A stretch of 64,000 nt of DNA from Pseudarthrobacter defluvii (GTDB lineage Bacteria > Actinomycetota > Actinomycetes > Actinomycetales > Micrococcaceae): positions 806,001 to 870,000 of the forward strand of contig NZ_JAUSYG010000001.1 of NCBI RefSeq assembly GCF_030816725.1, in the 5' to 3' direction. The notes under the pieces were generated by a model. The model was not told the origin of the DNA, did not search any database, and was given only the letters and a program-made list of their open reading frames with translations. Numbering within the stretch: position 1 is the first letter of the stretch; each line of letters opens with the position of its first letter. Position numbers and translations under genes: made by a program. This document shows positions 18,124 through 25,668 of this stretch, piece after piece.

Positions 18124-18354
18124 ATGGTCAACATCAATGTGACGGTGCACCAGGAGTACCTGTCCGCCATCGCCGACGTCGCGGACGCCCTGCGCGCCCG
18201 CGGCATGCAGGTGGAACAGGTCCTGGAAATGGGCTTCATCACCGGCTCCGCGCCGAATGACAGACTCCAGGACCTGAAGAAAGTGAGCGGAGTGCAGTCC
18301 GTGGACCAGGAGCTGGGCTACCAGCTCCCGCCCCCGGACGAAGACATCCAGTAG
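18124..18354 (+). CDS. Small I9-like protein, candidate protease inhibitor/chaperone
   Basis: This 76-residue protein reads as beta-alpha-beta-beta-alpha-beta: VNINVTV, a helix around YLSAIADVADALRARGM, a strand at EQVLEMGFITGS, a helix at DRLQDLKKV, then a strand at VQSVDQELGYQL. That order is the ferredoxin-like fold of subtilisin propeptides (inhibitor I9). It lies 62 bases after the subtilase. It could inhibit or fold the subtilase in trans. This is inferred from fold-like pattern and position, not from a recognised signature. Confidence 0.6.
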   Translation: MVNINVTVHQEYLSAIADVADALRARGMQVEQVLEMGFITGSAPNDRLQDLKKVSGVQSVDQELGYQLPPPDEDIQ

Positions 18355-18358
18355 GCAC

Positions 18359-20218
18359 TCACCACTGGATGTCCGACGTACCCTCCAGCGGCCGCCTGTC
18401 GCCAACCGCCTCGGGGACGGCAAAGGTGTCCGCCAGCCTCAGTGCCTCCGCGAACTGCAGGCTGGTCCGTTCCTCGATTTCGGTGACGGCAACCTGGAAC
18501 ACGCGGAATTCGTCGAGCTCAAGCGCTTCGAGCTGGTCCAGGTTCTGGGTCAGCAGGAAGGCCCTGGCCTTGAGCTGCCCCTGCTCTACGAACGCGATGA
18601 TTTTCCAGTACTCGCGCGGCAGGGCAGTACCCCGGTAGAGGCGGTCACCGTCCTGCAGCACCGGGCCGCCGAACACGCTGATCTTCAGGTCTGCAACGTC
18701 CACGTCCTCGAACACCGCATCCTCAAGCCGGCCCCATACCCCGTTCTTGCTGCTCTGGTTGAAGTCCTCCAACTGCGGGGTGATGTTGGTGAAGTAGAAC
18801 GAGTCCTTGTTCGCCCGGCCGGCTTCGTCCGCCGCTCCCCAGACCAGGTCCGCCCGGCGCGCCAGGTGGCCGCGGTCCACCCGGTTGCCGCGGTACAGCT
18901 CGTCCCCAACCTGGACGCCTGCGGGGAGCCGGGGGTCCTTGATGAAGCTGATTCCCGTGCGGCTGAGCTTTTGCAGGCTGCCGCCGTCGACATTCCACGC
19001 CACCCAGCGGGCAAACCGCCGTGACGTGTTGAGGCAGAGCGAGAAGTGGGTGTACGGGATGATGTCCGAGCCGGCGAAGCGAACCCCGTCTGTGTTCACG
19101 GCAGCACCGAGCGTGGGCAGGGCGACAGGCTGGCCGAGGAAGTCACTCAGGAACCCCTGGGGAACAACCTCGGCCGCCTCGGGATCCGCCGGCGGCCGCA
19201 GGGTGATTTCCAGCTTTTCGAACACGGACTGAGGCAGGCAGGCCAGCGCATGCTCGTCAGCGCTGTCCCCGGATTCCCCGCCGAAGTGCAGCCCCGCCAG
19301 GACGGTGGTGAGTTCACCCGAGGGGGTCTTGAAGATCCAGGCGGACCCCGAGTCCCCGCCGCGGCTGATTTCCCCGTCCACCGGGGGGTTTGCGGGGTCG
19401 GGCCCGATTTCGAAGCCGCCGATGGTGTGCATCCCCGCAGAGCCGTAAAAGAGTTTGGCGATGACGTCCACCCGGCGCACCACCCCGTGGGTCACCCCCG
19501 TGGTGCGGCCGCTCTTGATCACCTTGTCGCCGATCTCAGGTTCCCCGAGCCGGTCCGGGGTCACGTCCAGGGACTGGATTGCCGTGGTGAAGCCGCGGTC
19601 CGCAATGGTTGCCACGGCGCAGTCACCCGCGACGCCCAGGTGCGAGCGCACCAGCCGGCCCAGCCCGTTGGCGTTGATCCGGTTGTCGTCGTGGGGCCCC
19701 GGCTGGACCACCACGTCGCCAAGGGCGCCGGTATCGCCGTGCAGCACGTGCCAGTTGCTGAGGACCAGGGGCGTCCCGTCGTGCCGGTCGTACACGATGC
19801 AGCCGATGGTTCCGGCGCTGGAGTGGATGTTGCCCACACTGACCCCCGGCCTGATGGGGTCCAGCCGGACCTTGGTGGCTGGGGGCTCCACCTCCGCCAC
19901 TGCCCGGAACGAGGGGCGGTAGTCCCGTTCGATCACATCAGTGGGAACCGGGACCCCGTCCACCATAATGGTGTCCGGTATGGGGTTGGTGTTGAGGGAT
20001 TCCAGGGCTTCCGGTGCCACTTTCTGGCCCACGGTGAACTGGAGTGAAATCTCGCCGGTTGGCTTCCCGTCCACCACCTTGTGGCCCACACCAACGGAGG
20101 TGATGTTCGGGTCCTCCAGGTAGGTGGCGCCCCTGGTCCTGATGAACTGCCGCAGCGCGGCAAGCATCTGCTCATCATCAGGCGTTGCTTCGGGGACGGG
20201 GCTGTCGGTGGTGTTCAT
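18359..20218 (-). CDS. Trypsin-like protease fused to NUC1 DNA/RNA endonuclease
   Basis: This 619-residue two-enzyme protein has an N-terminal chymotrypsin-fold domain at about residues 110-330, with His 157 in SNWHVLHGD, Asp 199 in AGDCAVA and Ser 290 in GGDSGSAW. The C-terminal domain at about 360-595 is a non-specific DNA/RNA endonuclease (NUC1, Serratia-type) with the DRGH motif at 448-451 (general-base His 451) and the metal-binding Asn 478 in TNITPQ. Both sites look intact. There is no signal peptide or membrane segment. The gene is convergent with the I9-like gene, with a 4-base gap. The N-terminal 100 residues are a separate small module of unknown role. Confidence 0.82.
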   Translation of the reverse strand: MNTTDSPVPEATPDDEQMLAALRQFIRTRGATYLEDPNITSVGVGHKVVDGKPTGEISLQFTVGQKVAPEALESLNTNPIPDTIMVDGVPVPTDVIERDYRPSFRAVAEVEPPATKVRLDPIRPGVSVGNIHSSAGTIGCIVYDRHDGTPLVLSNWHVLHGDTGALGDVVVQPGPHDDNRINANGLGRLVRSHLGVAGDCAVATIADRGFTTAIQSLDVTPDRLGEPEIGDKVIKSGRTTGVTHGVVRRVDVIAKLFYGSAGMHTIGGFEIGPDPANPPVDGEISRGGDSGSAWIFKTPSGELTTVLAGLHFGGESGDSADEHALACLPQSVFEKLEITLRPPADPEAAEVVPQGFLSDFLGQPVALPTLGAAVNTDGVRFAGSDIIPYTHFSLCLNTSRRFARWVAWNVDGGSLQKLSRTGISFIKDPRLPAGVQVGDELYRGNRVDRGHLARRADLVWGAADEAGRANKDSFYFTNITPQLEDFNQSSKNGVWGRLEDAVFEDVDVADLKISVFGGPVLQDGDRLYRGTALPREYWKIIAFVEQGQLKARAFLLTQNLDQLEALELDEFRVFQVAVTEIEERTSLQFAEALRLADTFAVPEAVGDRRPLEGTSDIQW

Positions 20219-20476
20219 GCCGGATCCATTTCCTGGGTGTGGTGCCCATACTGCCTGGCCGCCGGGGCGACCCTTTTAATGCGCCAACGGTGACGTCACG
20301 CTCGCGGCCATGGGGGCCGGGACGTTGATGGACAGGCCTGCCACCCTGACCGAATTCCAGGATTGACTCATCACATGGGCCTCACATGCAGGGGAAGCGC
20401 AGTACGAGTCGATCACGTGCGCGTTACTGCGCCGTTACCAGCAACCTCCCAGTTCCGTCCGCCTAGGATGGTGGCC

Positions 20477-21409
20477 ATGAAGGCTGCCCGGGATGCTGAT
20501 TCTGCTGCCGTGATCATCAACGCAGGTGCGCGTTTGGCAGCGGCGGGGCCGGACTTGGCGGTGGGCAGGCTGGAACAGGCCGGGCTGCCGGTTTCCGCCG
20601 TGCACCACCTCCGTTCCGGCGCGGAACTGCCGGACACGCTGAAGCGGGTGGTTGCCGAAGGGCACGACCTGGTGGTTGTGGGCGGCGGCGACGGCACCGT
20701 GTCCTACGTTGCCGGTCAGCTCGCCGGTACTGGGACTGTACTCGGAGTCCTGCCGCTGGGAACCGCCAACGACCTTGCCCGGACCCTTGAAATACCGAAC
20801 GGCCTGGACGCTGCGTGTGCTGCGCTCGCCGACGGGAAAGTGGTGGACATCGATCTCGGGCGGGCCAATGGCCAGCCGTTCCTCAATGTCGCTTCAGTTG
20901 GTTTGTCGGTCGGCGTGACGGAAAGCCTGAGTCCGCGGCTGAAGCGGCGGCTGGGGCCGCTGGCCTACGGCGTAGCAGCCGTTCGCGCCTATGCCAGGCA
21001 CAAGCCCTTCCGGGCCCGGCTCGAGTTCCCGGACGGGGACCATCAAACGCTGGAGCTGGATAACATGCTTCAGGTCGCGGTGGGCAACGGCCGGCATTAC
21101 GGGGGCGGCAACGCGGTCTCGCCCACTGCCGGAATCGACGACCACACACTGGACATCTATGCCATCCCCGGGGCGCCGCTCCGGGAGCACGTGCGGATCG
21201 CCCGCCTGCTCAGGGACGGCAGCTTCGTTGAGCGCGACGGCGTGCACCACCTGACCACCCGGCATGTCCGGCTGGTGACCGGGCCGCCGCTGCCGGTGAA
21301 CCTCGACGGCGAGATTGCCACGGTCACGCCCGCGGACTTCACCATCGAGCGCAACGCCGTGCACGTCGTGGTGCCGCGGGACAGCAACGCGGCGCGGCTG
21401 GACGGGTAG
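20477..21409 (+). CDS. Diacylglycerol kinase-family lipid kinase
   Basis: This 310-residue protein of the DAGK/YegS family phosphorylates a lipid such as diacylglycerol, with ATP, at the inner membrane face. The nucleotide-binding motif VVVGGGDGTVSYVAG is intact (near residue 75), followed by LPLGTANDLARTL, the second family signature. The C-terminal beta-sandwich with NVASVGLSVG and DGEIATVTPADF is also present. ATG 20477 is preferred; ATG 20468 and an upstream GTG-free extension to 20363 are possible. The gene is separated from its neighbours on both sides. Confidence 0.85.
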   Translation: MKAARDADSAAVIINAGARLAAAGPDLAVGRLEQAGLPVSAVHHLRSGAELPDTLKRVVAEGHDLVVVGGGDGTVSYVAGQLAGTGTVLGVLPLGTANDLARTLEIPNGLDAACAALADGKVVDIDLGRANGQPFLNVASVGLSVGVTESLSPRLKRRLGPLAYGVAAVRAYARHKPFRARLEFPDGDHQTLELDNMLQVAVGNGRHYGGGNAVSPTAGIDDHTLDIYAIPGAPLREHVRIARLLRDGSFVERDGVHHLTTRHVRLVTGPPLPVNLDGEIATVTPADFTIERNAVHVVVPRDSNAARLDG

Positions 21410-21811
21410 CGGGACGTCGTACTTTTCCAAGGAAGTGGGAACCGGCGGCTTTTCGGATCGACGCTGATCCCTTGGCCTCCGCCGCCGGCCCCTGGCCTGT
21501 GTGGAAGATGGAAGTGGTTGCCTGGCGGCGCCGCTGCTTAGCGCCGCCAGGCGTCTGAGACCATCGGTTTTATCCGACGTGGGCGCGGGTTGACTGGGTC
21601 CCAGTACCCAGGTGCAATAAGGCTGCATTCCCCGTCCCTTGTGCATCACTTTGGACGGGCTCCCTCAAGGACGTGCGCCTGTTTGGTCAAGATTGCCTCA
21701 AGGTCACCGCAAAGTTCGGCTTCCCGTGCATGCGGGCCGAGGCCGGAAACGGCAGAAGCGCCGCAGGCCTGGAGGTGGGCCCGCAGCGCTCCTGTTGTTT
21801 CGTGAGGTTTT
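21410..21811 (+). other. Non-coding stretch with a strong inverted repeat at 21520-21552
   Basis: No gene is supported in these 400 bases between two convergent genes. The perfect 12-base arms GCCTGGCGGCGC and GCGCCGCCAGGC enclose a 9-base loop. There is no T tract, so it may work as a Rho-assisted or bidirectional end signal. Minus-strand frame 21646-21867 is open but shows no recognisable protein. Confidence 0.6.
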
Positions 21812-22819
21812 TTAGCGCGAGGTGTAGTCCTGGGCCGCCTTCCGCAGGCGGCTGTGGGCGCCGCCATATGCCTGCGCGCCCTGCAGCGTCCACTTGGGCA
21901 GCTTGGCCACCATGGTGTAGTTGGGATCGCAGACGTTGGCCGCCGGTGCCAGGCCCATCTGGCTGACCAGCTGGTAGGAGTCCAGCAGGTCCATCCCGGT
22001 CAGGTCCGAGGTCCACGCGATGAGGTCCTTCTGGCTGATCCGGTACGCATCCTCCAGCGGGCGGGTGGACCCGGTGCTCATGATGTACTCGTCGTTCTCA
22101 AGGCGCGGCCAGGCGGCGGCACCCTCCTTGATGAGGTCCACCGCGATGACCGAATTCATGGCCGATTCCAGACCGGTTCCGCAGACTTCCCCCTCGCCCT
22201 GTCGGGCATGACCGTCGCCGAGCGACAGCATCGCCCCGGCCACGTTGACGGGCAGGTACAGCGTGGTCCCGGCGCGGGCCTCCGGGGTGTCCATGTTCCC
22301 GCCGTGCGTGGACGGCGTCATCACCAGGCGTACCTCGCCGCCGGCGGGGGCAACCCCCACCGTGCCGTGCATGGGGTCCAACGGGAGCTGCAGGGCGAAC
22401 TCAGAGTTGCGTGCCCGGAAGGTTGCCTGCCACTTCTCGAGGTCGATGTCGTAGAACCAGACGCGCTCCTCGAGCGGCTCGTTCAACATTGCCGTCTCGC
22501 GGGTTGCGGCCAGCGCGCCAAAGGTCGGGAGCACGCAGGACACGGCGTACTTCCGGGCCGGGACGATGGACACGAAATGGACGGCCAGCATGTCGCCCGG
22601 TTCCGCGCCCTGCACCTCGATGGGTCCGGACACCGGGTTCATCTCGTTGAAGGGCACCACCTGGCTGGGCAGCTGGTCCGGGGAGGTGACGCGGCCACCG
22701 AAGCAGTCCTCGGTGCTGACCTCCACGATGTCGCCGGGGTGGATGCTGAGCATTGGTTCCCTGCCGCCGAACACGTACGAGTATTCGCCGGGCTGTGGTG
22801 CGAGCTTGTGTACCGTCAT
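21812..22819 (-). CDS. Acetamidase/formamidase (FmdA/AmdA family)
   Basis: This 335-residue amidohydrolase of the FmdA/AmdA family hydrolyses short amides such as formamide or acetamide to ammonia and the acid. Family traits are the N-terminal beta-rich part with PGDIVEVSTEDCFGG, the PLDPMHGTVGVAPAGGE segment, STHGGNMD, and LGDGHARQGEGEVCGTGLE, which carries the metal-binding His and Glu. It lies 2 bases downstream of the permease gene and so belongs to the same riboswitch-controlled unit. The true substrate is not defined by sequence. Confidence 0.85.
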   Translation of the reverse strand: MTVHKLAPQPGEYSYVFGGREPMLSIHPGDIVEVSTEDCFGGRVTSPDQLPSQVVPFNEMNPVSGPIEVQGAEPGDMLAVHFVSIVPARKYAVSCVLPTFGALAATRETAMLNEPLEERVWFYDIDLEKWQATFRARNSEFALQLPLDPMHGTVGVAPAGGEVRLVMTPSTHGGNMDTPEARAGTTLYLPVNVAGAMLSLGDGHARQGEGEVCGTGLESAMNSVIAVDLIKEGAAAWPRLENDEYIMSTGSTRPLEDAYRISQKDLIAWTSDLTGMDLLDSYQLVSQMGLAPAANVCDPNYTMVAKLPKWTLQGAQAYGGAHSRLRKAAQDYTSR

Positions 22820-22821
22820 GG

Positions 22822-24252
22822 TTAGTTGACCTCCGCAGCTGTCGGTTCGCCGGCCGCCGTCGTCGCCGGTGCTTCCTCCTTACCCATCCGCCCTGTCTTG
22901 TACAGGACGATGGCGACGACGATCCCCACCACGAGCCACAGCAGGCCCAGCAGTTGGGCGCCGGTGCGGGCGTTGTAGATCACCGTGGCCAGGATCAGCG
23001 CCCCGGCAAGGGGGAACACCAGGTGGACGAACCAGCGGCGGGACTTCAGCTTGAAGACGAACCACCAGATGACCGCGATGTTCAGGACCAGGAAGGCGGT
23101 CAGCGCACCGAAGTTCACCAGCGCTGAAATTGCCACCAGCCCGTCCGGCAGGATGGTCAGGTAGATGCCCAGGATCAGCGAGATGACCGCGACGACGAAC
23201 GTGGCGTTGACCGGGACCTTGTGCTTTGCGCTGATCTTGCTGAGGAAGCGGGGCAGCTGCCGGTCCCGGGCCATGGCGAACAGGAGCCGGGACGTTGCGG
23301 CCTGGGCCACCAGGGCGTTGGCGAAGCCCCAGGCGACGGCGGTGGCCGCGGCGGTGAGGACGAACATGAAGGGCCCGCCGGCGTTGGCCGCCGCGTCGTA
23401 GAAGGCGGTGCCGCCGGGGTCGCCGTTTTCGAGGATGGCTGCCGGGTCCTCAACGAGCATGGAGGCCACCCAGGTCTGGACCACGAACAGCACACCCACC
23501 ATGGCAAGCGCGGCGATCATGGACCGTCCCAGTGACTTGCTGCTGCCGCTGTTTTCCTCGGCCAGCGTGGAGATGCCGTCGAAGCCGAGGAACGAGAGCA
23601 CGGCAATGGACGCCGCGCCGAAGAGCAGCGGGAGCGAGAACGTGCTGGAGTTGAAGAACGCGTCGAAGCTGAAGCCGCGACCCTTGCCCTGGGCCAGCGC
23701 CACCAGGCCGACCACCAGGAAGATGGCAAGGACAACGAGCTCCAGGATCAGCATGATCTTGTTGACCCTGGCCGTGAACTGGATGCCCATGTAGTTGATC
23801 ACGGTGTTCAGCAGGACGAAGGCAACCAGCCAGACCCACACCGGCACGGCGGGGACGATGCCGTTCATGGCAATGCCTGCAGCTAAGTACAGCAGGCAGG
23901 GGATGAGGAGGTAGTCCAGCAGGATCATCCAGCCGGCCACGAAGCCCACGGGCCGTCCGATGCCCCGGCCCACATAGGTGTAGACGGAGCCCGACATGGG
24001 GAATGCCTGGGCCATCTGCGCGTAGGAATTGGCGGAGAACATCATGGCGAACAGGGCAACGATGTAGGCCAGCGGCGCCATGCCGCCCGAGTCGTGGAAG
24101 ACGCCGCCGAAGATCGCGAACGGGGCGATGGGGACCATGAAGATCAAGCCATAGATCATCAGGTCGCTGAAGGTGAGTGTCCTTTTCAGTTCCTGGGTGT
24201 ACCCGAACTGTTCAATGCCGGCGGATTCCGTCCCGGCAGGTGTGGTGGACAT
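22822..24252 (-). CDS. APC-superfamily amino acid/amine permease
   Basis: This 476-residue permease has about twelve transmembrane helices and the APC-type first helix region with the unwound GLIFMVPIAPFAIFGG. It also has the conserved FLGFDGISTLAEENSGSSKSLG loop between helices 6 and 7. ATG 24252 is chosen because GGAG lies 8 bases upstream; the frame to 24639 runs back through the riboswitch and is not coding. The gene sits directly behind a tandem glycine riboswitch and ahead of the formamidase gene. Glycine-linked transport is therefore likely, but import or export of glycine or a related compound cannot be told apart. Confidence 0.88.
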   Translation of the reverse strand: MSTTPAGTESAGIEQFGYTQELKRTLTFSDLMIYGLIFMVPIAPFAIFGGVFHDSGGMAPLAYIVALFAMMFSANSYAQMAQAFPMSGSVYTYVGRGIGRPVGFVAGWMILLDYLLIPCLLYLAAGIAMNGIVPAVPVWVWLVAFVLLNTVINYMGIQFTARVNKIMLILELVVLAIFLVVGLVALAQGKGRGFSFDAFFNSSTFSLPLLFGAASIAVLSFLGFDGISTLAEENSGSSKSLGRSMIAALAMVGVLFVVQTWVASMLVEDPAAILENGDPGGTAFYDAAANAGGPFMFVLTAAATAVAWGFANALVAQAATSRLLFAMARDRQLPRFLSKISAKHKVPVNATFVVAVISLILGIYLTILPDGLVAISALVNFGALTAFLVLNIAVIWWFVFKLKSRRWFVHLVFPLAGALILATVIYNARTGAQLLGLLWLVVGIVVAIVLYKTGRMGKEEAPATTAAGEPTAAEVN

Positions 24253-24259
24253 AAAGAAT

Positions 24260-24274
24260 CTCCAAGGGGTGGAG
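24260..24274 (-). promoter_or_regulatory. Hairpin covering the permease ribosome site
   Basis: Read on the minus strand, arm CTCCA, loop CCCCT and arm TGGAG form a short hairpin. The second arm contains the GGAG that serves the permease ATG. Masking of this site could be the output stage of the glycine riboswitch just upstream; no T-tract terminator is seen instead. Confidence 0.5.
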
Positions 24275-24307
24275 GGCGCGGGGGAGCGCCGGATTACGTT
24301 GTATTTC

Positions 24308-24503
24308 CTCCCCGCTCTGTTTTGGGGCCTGAGAGATTCCCGGAACATGTTCCGGTTGCACCGTCGGCGAGCCTTCCACTGGGATGGCTCTTTCCAGAGT
24401 TGCCTGACCATGGCGGTGCGGGGCCTGAGAGATTCCTGGGGAGGATTTGCTCCTACGGCGCTGTCCGGCCTGATGGTCCGGAAAGCTCTCCCGCCATGGC
24501 TCA
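24308..24503 (-). promoter_or_regulatory. Tandem glycine riboswitch
   Basis: Read on the minus strand, two similar aptamers follow each other. The first begins GGCGGGAGAGCTTTCCGG, contains GCCGTAGGAGCAAA and ends GAATCTCTCAGGCCCC. The second begins CTCTGGAAAGAGCC, contains GCCGACGGTGCAA and ends GAATCTCTCAGGCCCCAAAA then CAGAG. These are the conserved cores of the two-domain glycine riboswitch. It lies about 55 bases upstream of the permease start and should make the permease-formamidase unit respond to glycine. Confidence 0.88.
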
Positions 24504-24642
24504 AAGGCGGTATTTCGGTTGTGACGTGAGTAACATATCCTATAGGAAATGGTAAGGCAACGTAGGATTCCTGCAGCTGCCGTCGCCCTTCTGCTGTTTC
24601 CCGGGGCCCGCAGAGGCGGTGTCCACCAGGCCGCGGCACTGC

Positions 24643-24716
24643 CTAAGCTTGCTTAGCGCTCCGGGCTGCCGGTAAAGTCCAGAGTGTAGAGAATTTGTTG
24701 ACATGGTTTCAGTAAA
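24643..24716 (+). promoter_or_regulatory. Palindrome and conserved upstream block ahead of the MAHSQF gene
   Basis: A 14-base palindrome CTAAGC-TT-GCTTAG lies at 24643-24656. About 40 bases on is GTTGACATGGTTTCAGTAAA, which contains a consensus-like -35 TTGACA. The latter block recurs almost unchanged at 42140-42162 ahead of a remnant of the same small gene, which argues that it is a functional promoter or operator. The rest of 24504-24965 shows no supported gene; an open frame at 24732-24923 has no ribosome site or recognisable protein. Confidence 0.5.
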
Positions 24717-24965
24717 GGGATCAGCGTTTGCATGGCCGCCCTGGCCGCTCGCACCTTTACTCAGGAAAACCTCGCATCTCCACACACCCCAGAGGCCATA
24801 AATTTTGATGACGCCCCACGGCCGGGCGTAATCCATTCGTTTTTATCGCCCTGCCGGTCCGTCCCCAGACCGCCGGCAAACCGCCCGGACCACGTGCAAG
24901 GTCCGGGCTCAAAGCCGCTGTAGACGACCGGCGCACCTCTGCACCTTGTTTTGAAAAGAGCCATC

Positions 24966-25217
24966 ATGGCGCACTCGCAGTTTGCCCAATTCCTTCACGA
25001 AGCCACCTGCCCCGACCACGAGTCCGGACGCACCCTCGACGACGACTCCCTGTACGGCCTCTACACCAGCTGGTGCAGCCTGTCCCAGCAGGAGCCCCAG
25101 CCCGAGCACCTCTTCTGGGACGCCATGAGCCAGCGCGTCCGCCCCGGCCAAAGCCTGCGAATGACAGGGCCGGCAGCCGCCGATTACATCCTGTGCAGCT
25201 ACAGGGCCCTGGTGTGA
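24966..25217 (+). CDS. Small conserved hypothetical protein (MAHSQF type)
   Basis: This 83-residue soluble protein starts at ATG 24966 after GAAAAGAG. It is acidic to neutral, with Cys at about residues 15 and 31 and aromatic residues in LYGLYTSWCSL. It contains no recognised domain. It overlaps the next gene by four bases (GTGA), so the two are probably made together. A copy of its upstream block and first codons survives at 42.2 kb, which shows it belongs to a duplicated family. An in-frame TTG at 24951 is a possible earlier start. Confidence 0.7.
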   Translation: MAHSQFAQFLHEATCPDHESGRTLDDDSLYGLYTSWCSLSQQEPQPEHLFWDAMSQRVRPGQSLRMTGPAAADYILCSYRALV

Positions 25218-25660
25218 CCTTTCCCGTCACCCCTGCCTCCAACAGTTATTTCCCCAGGCACGCCCTCCAGCCCCGGGGGAAACACCCCTGGTGCCCCGAC
25301 TGCGACACCGACTTCCACCTGATCGTTGACTCGCAGGCCGTCCTGAATTTCCGCAGCTCAACCATTGCCGTGGCCGTCCACTGCTCCAAATGCCGGCGCT
25401 CCAAGGTGCTGGAAACCACGGCAGAACACGTAGCAGCCCTTCCCTCCCAAACCTTCCGTCCCTGTGACATCCCAAGGAGTACCCCGCACATGAAGACCAA
25501 CAACTGCACCAGCACCGCCCCCGCTTCCGTCCACGGGCCTGCCGCCGCGCACGATCGCGTTGCCGCCGTCGAACACCTTGACCTCACGCCCGCCGGCCTG
25601 GCTGATGCCCCGGCCCAGCAGCAGGACCCGGACAGCCTGGTCCACACCGGCAACAGCTAG
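25214..25660 (+). CDS. Small zinc-ribbon-like protein
   Basis: This 148-residue protein starts at GTG 25214, overlapping the previous stop. The first half holds two cysteine pairs, WCPDCDTDFH at about residue 27 and HCSKCRRSK at about 58, which together would bind one zinc. The second half (from about residue 93) is low-complexity, rich in Ala, Thr, Asp and Pro. A second ATG at residue 93 could start a short separate protein. It is followed after 8 bases by the lipid-kinase-like gene. Function is unknown. Confidence 0.65.
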   Translation: MTFPVTPASNSYFPRHALQPRGKHPWCPDCDTDFHLIVDSQAVLNFRSSTIAVAVHCSKCRRSKVLETTAEHVAALPSQTFRPCDIPRSTPHMKTNNCTSTAPASVHGPAAAHDRVAAVEHLDLTPAGLADAPAQQQDPDSLVHTGNS

Positions 25661-25668
25661 GAGCCGCC

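Noticed and set aside
16269..18242. 657-codon minus-strand frame opposite the subtilase
   Set aside because: Shadow of the S8 gene, whose catalytic motifs are on the plus strand.
21646..21867. 73-codon minus-strand ORF upstream in the formamidase tail region
   Set aside because: Overlaps the formamidase C-terminus in another frame and matches nothing known to me; too weak to call.
24732..24923. Small plus-strand ORF after the conserved upstream block
   Set aside because: No ribosome site and no recognisable protein features; more likely a long untranslated leader.
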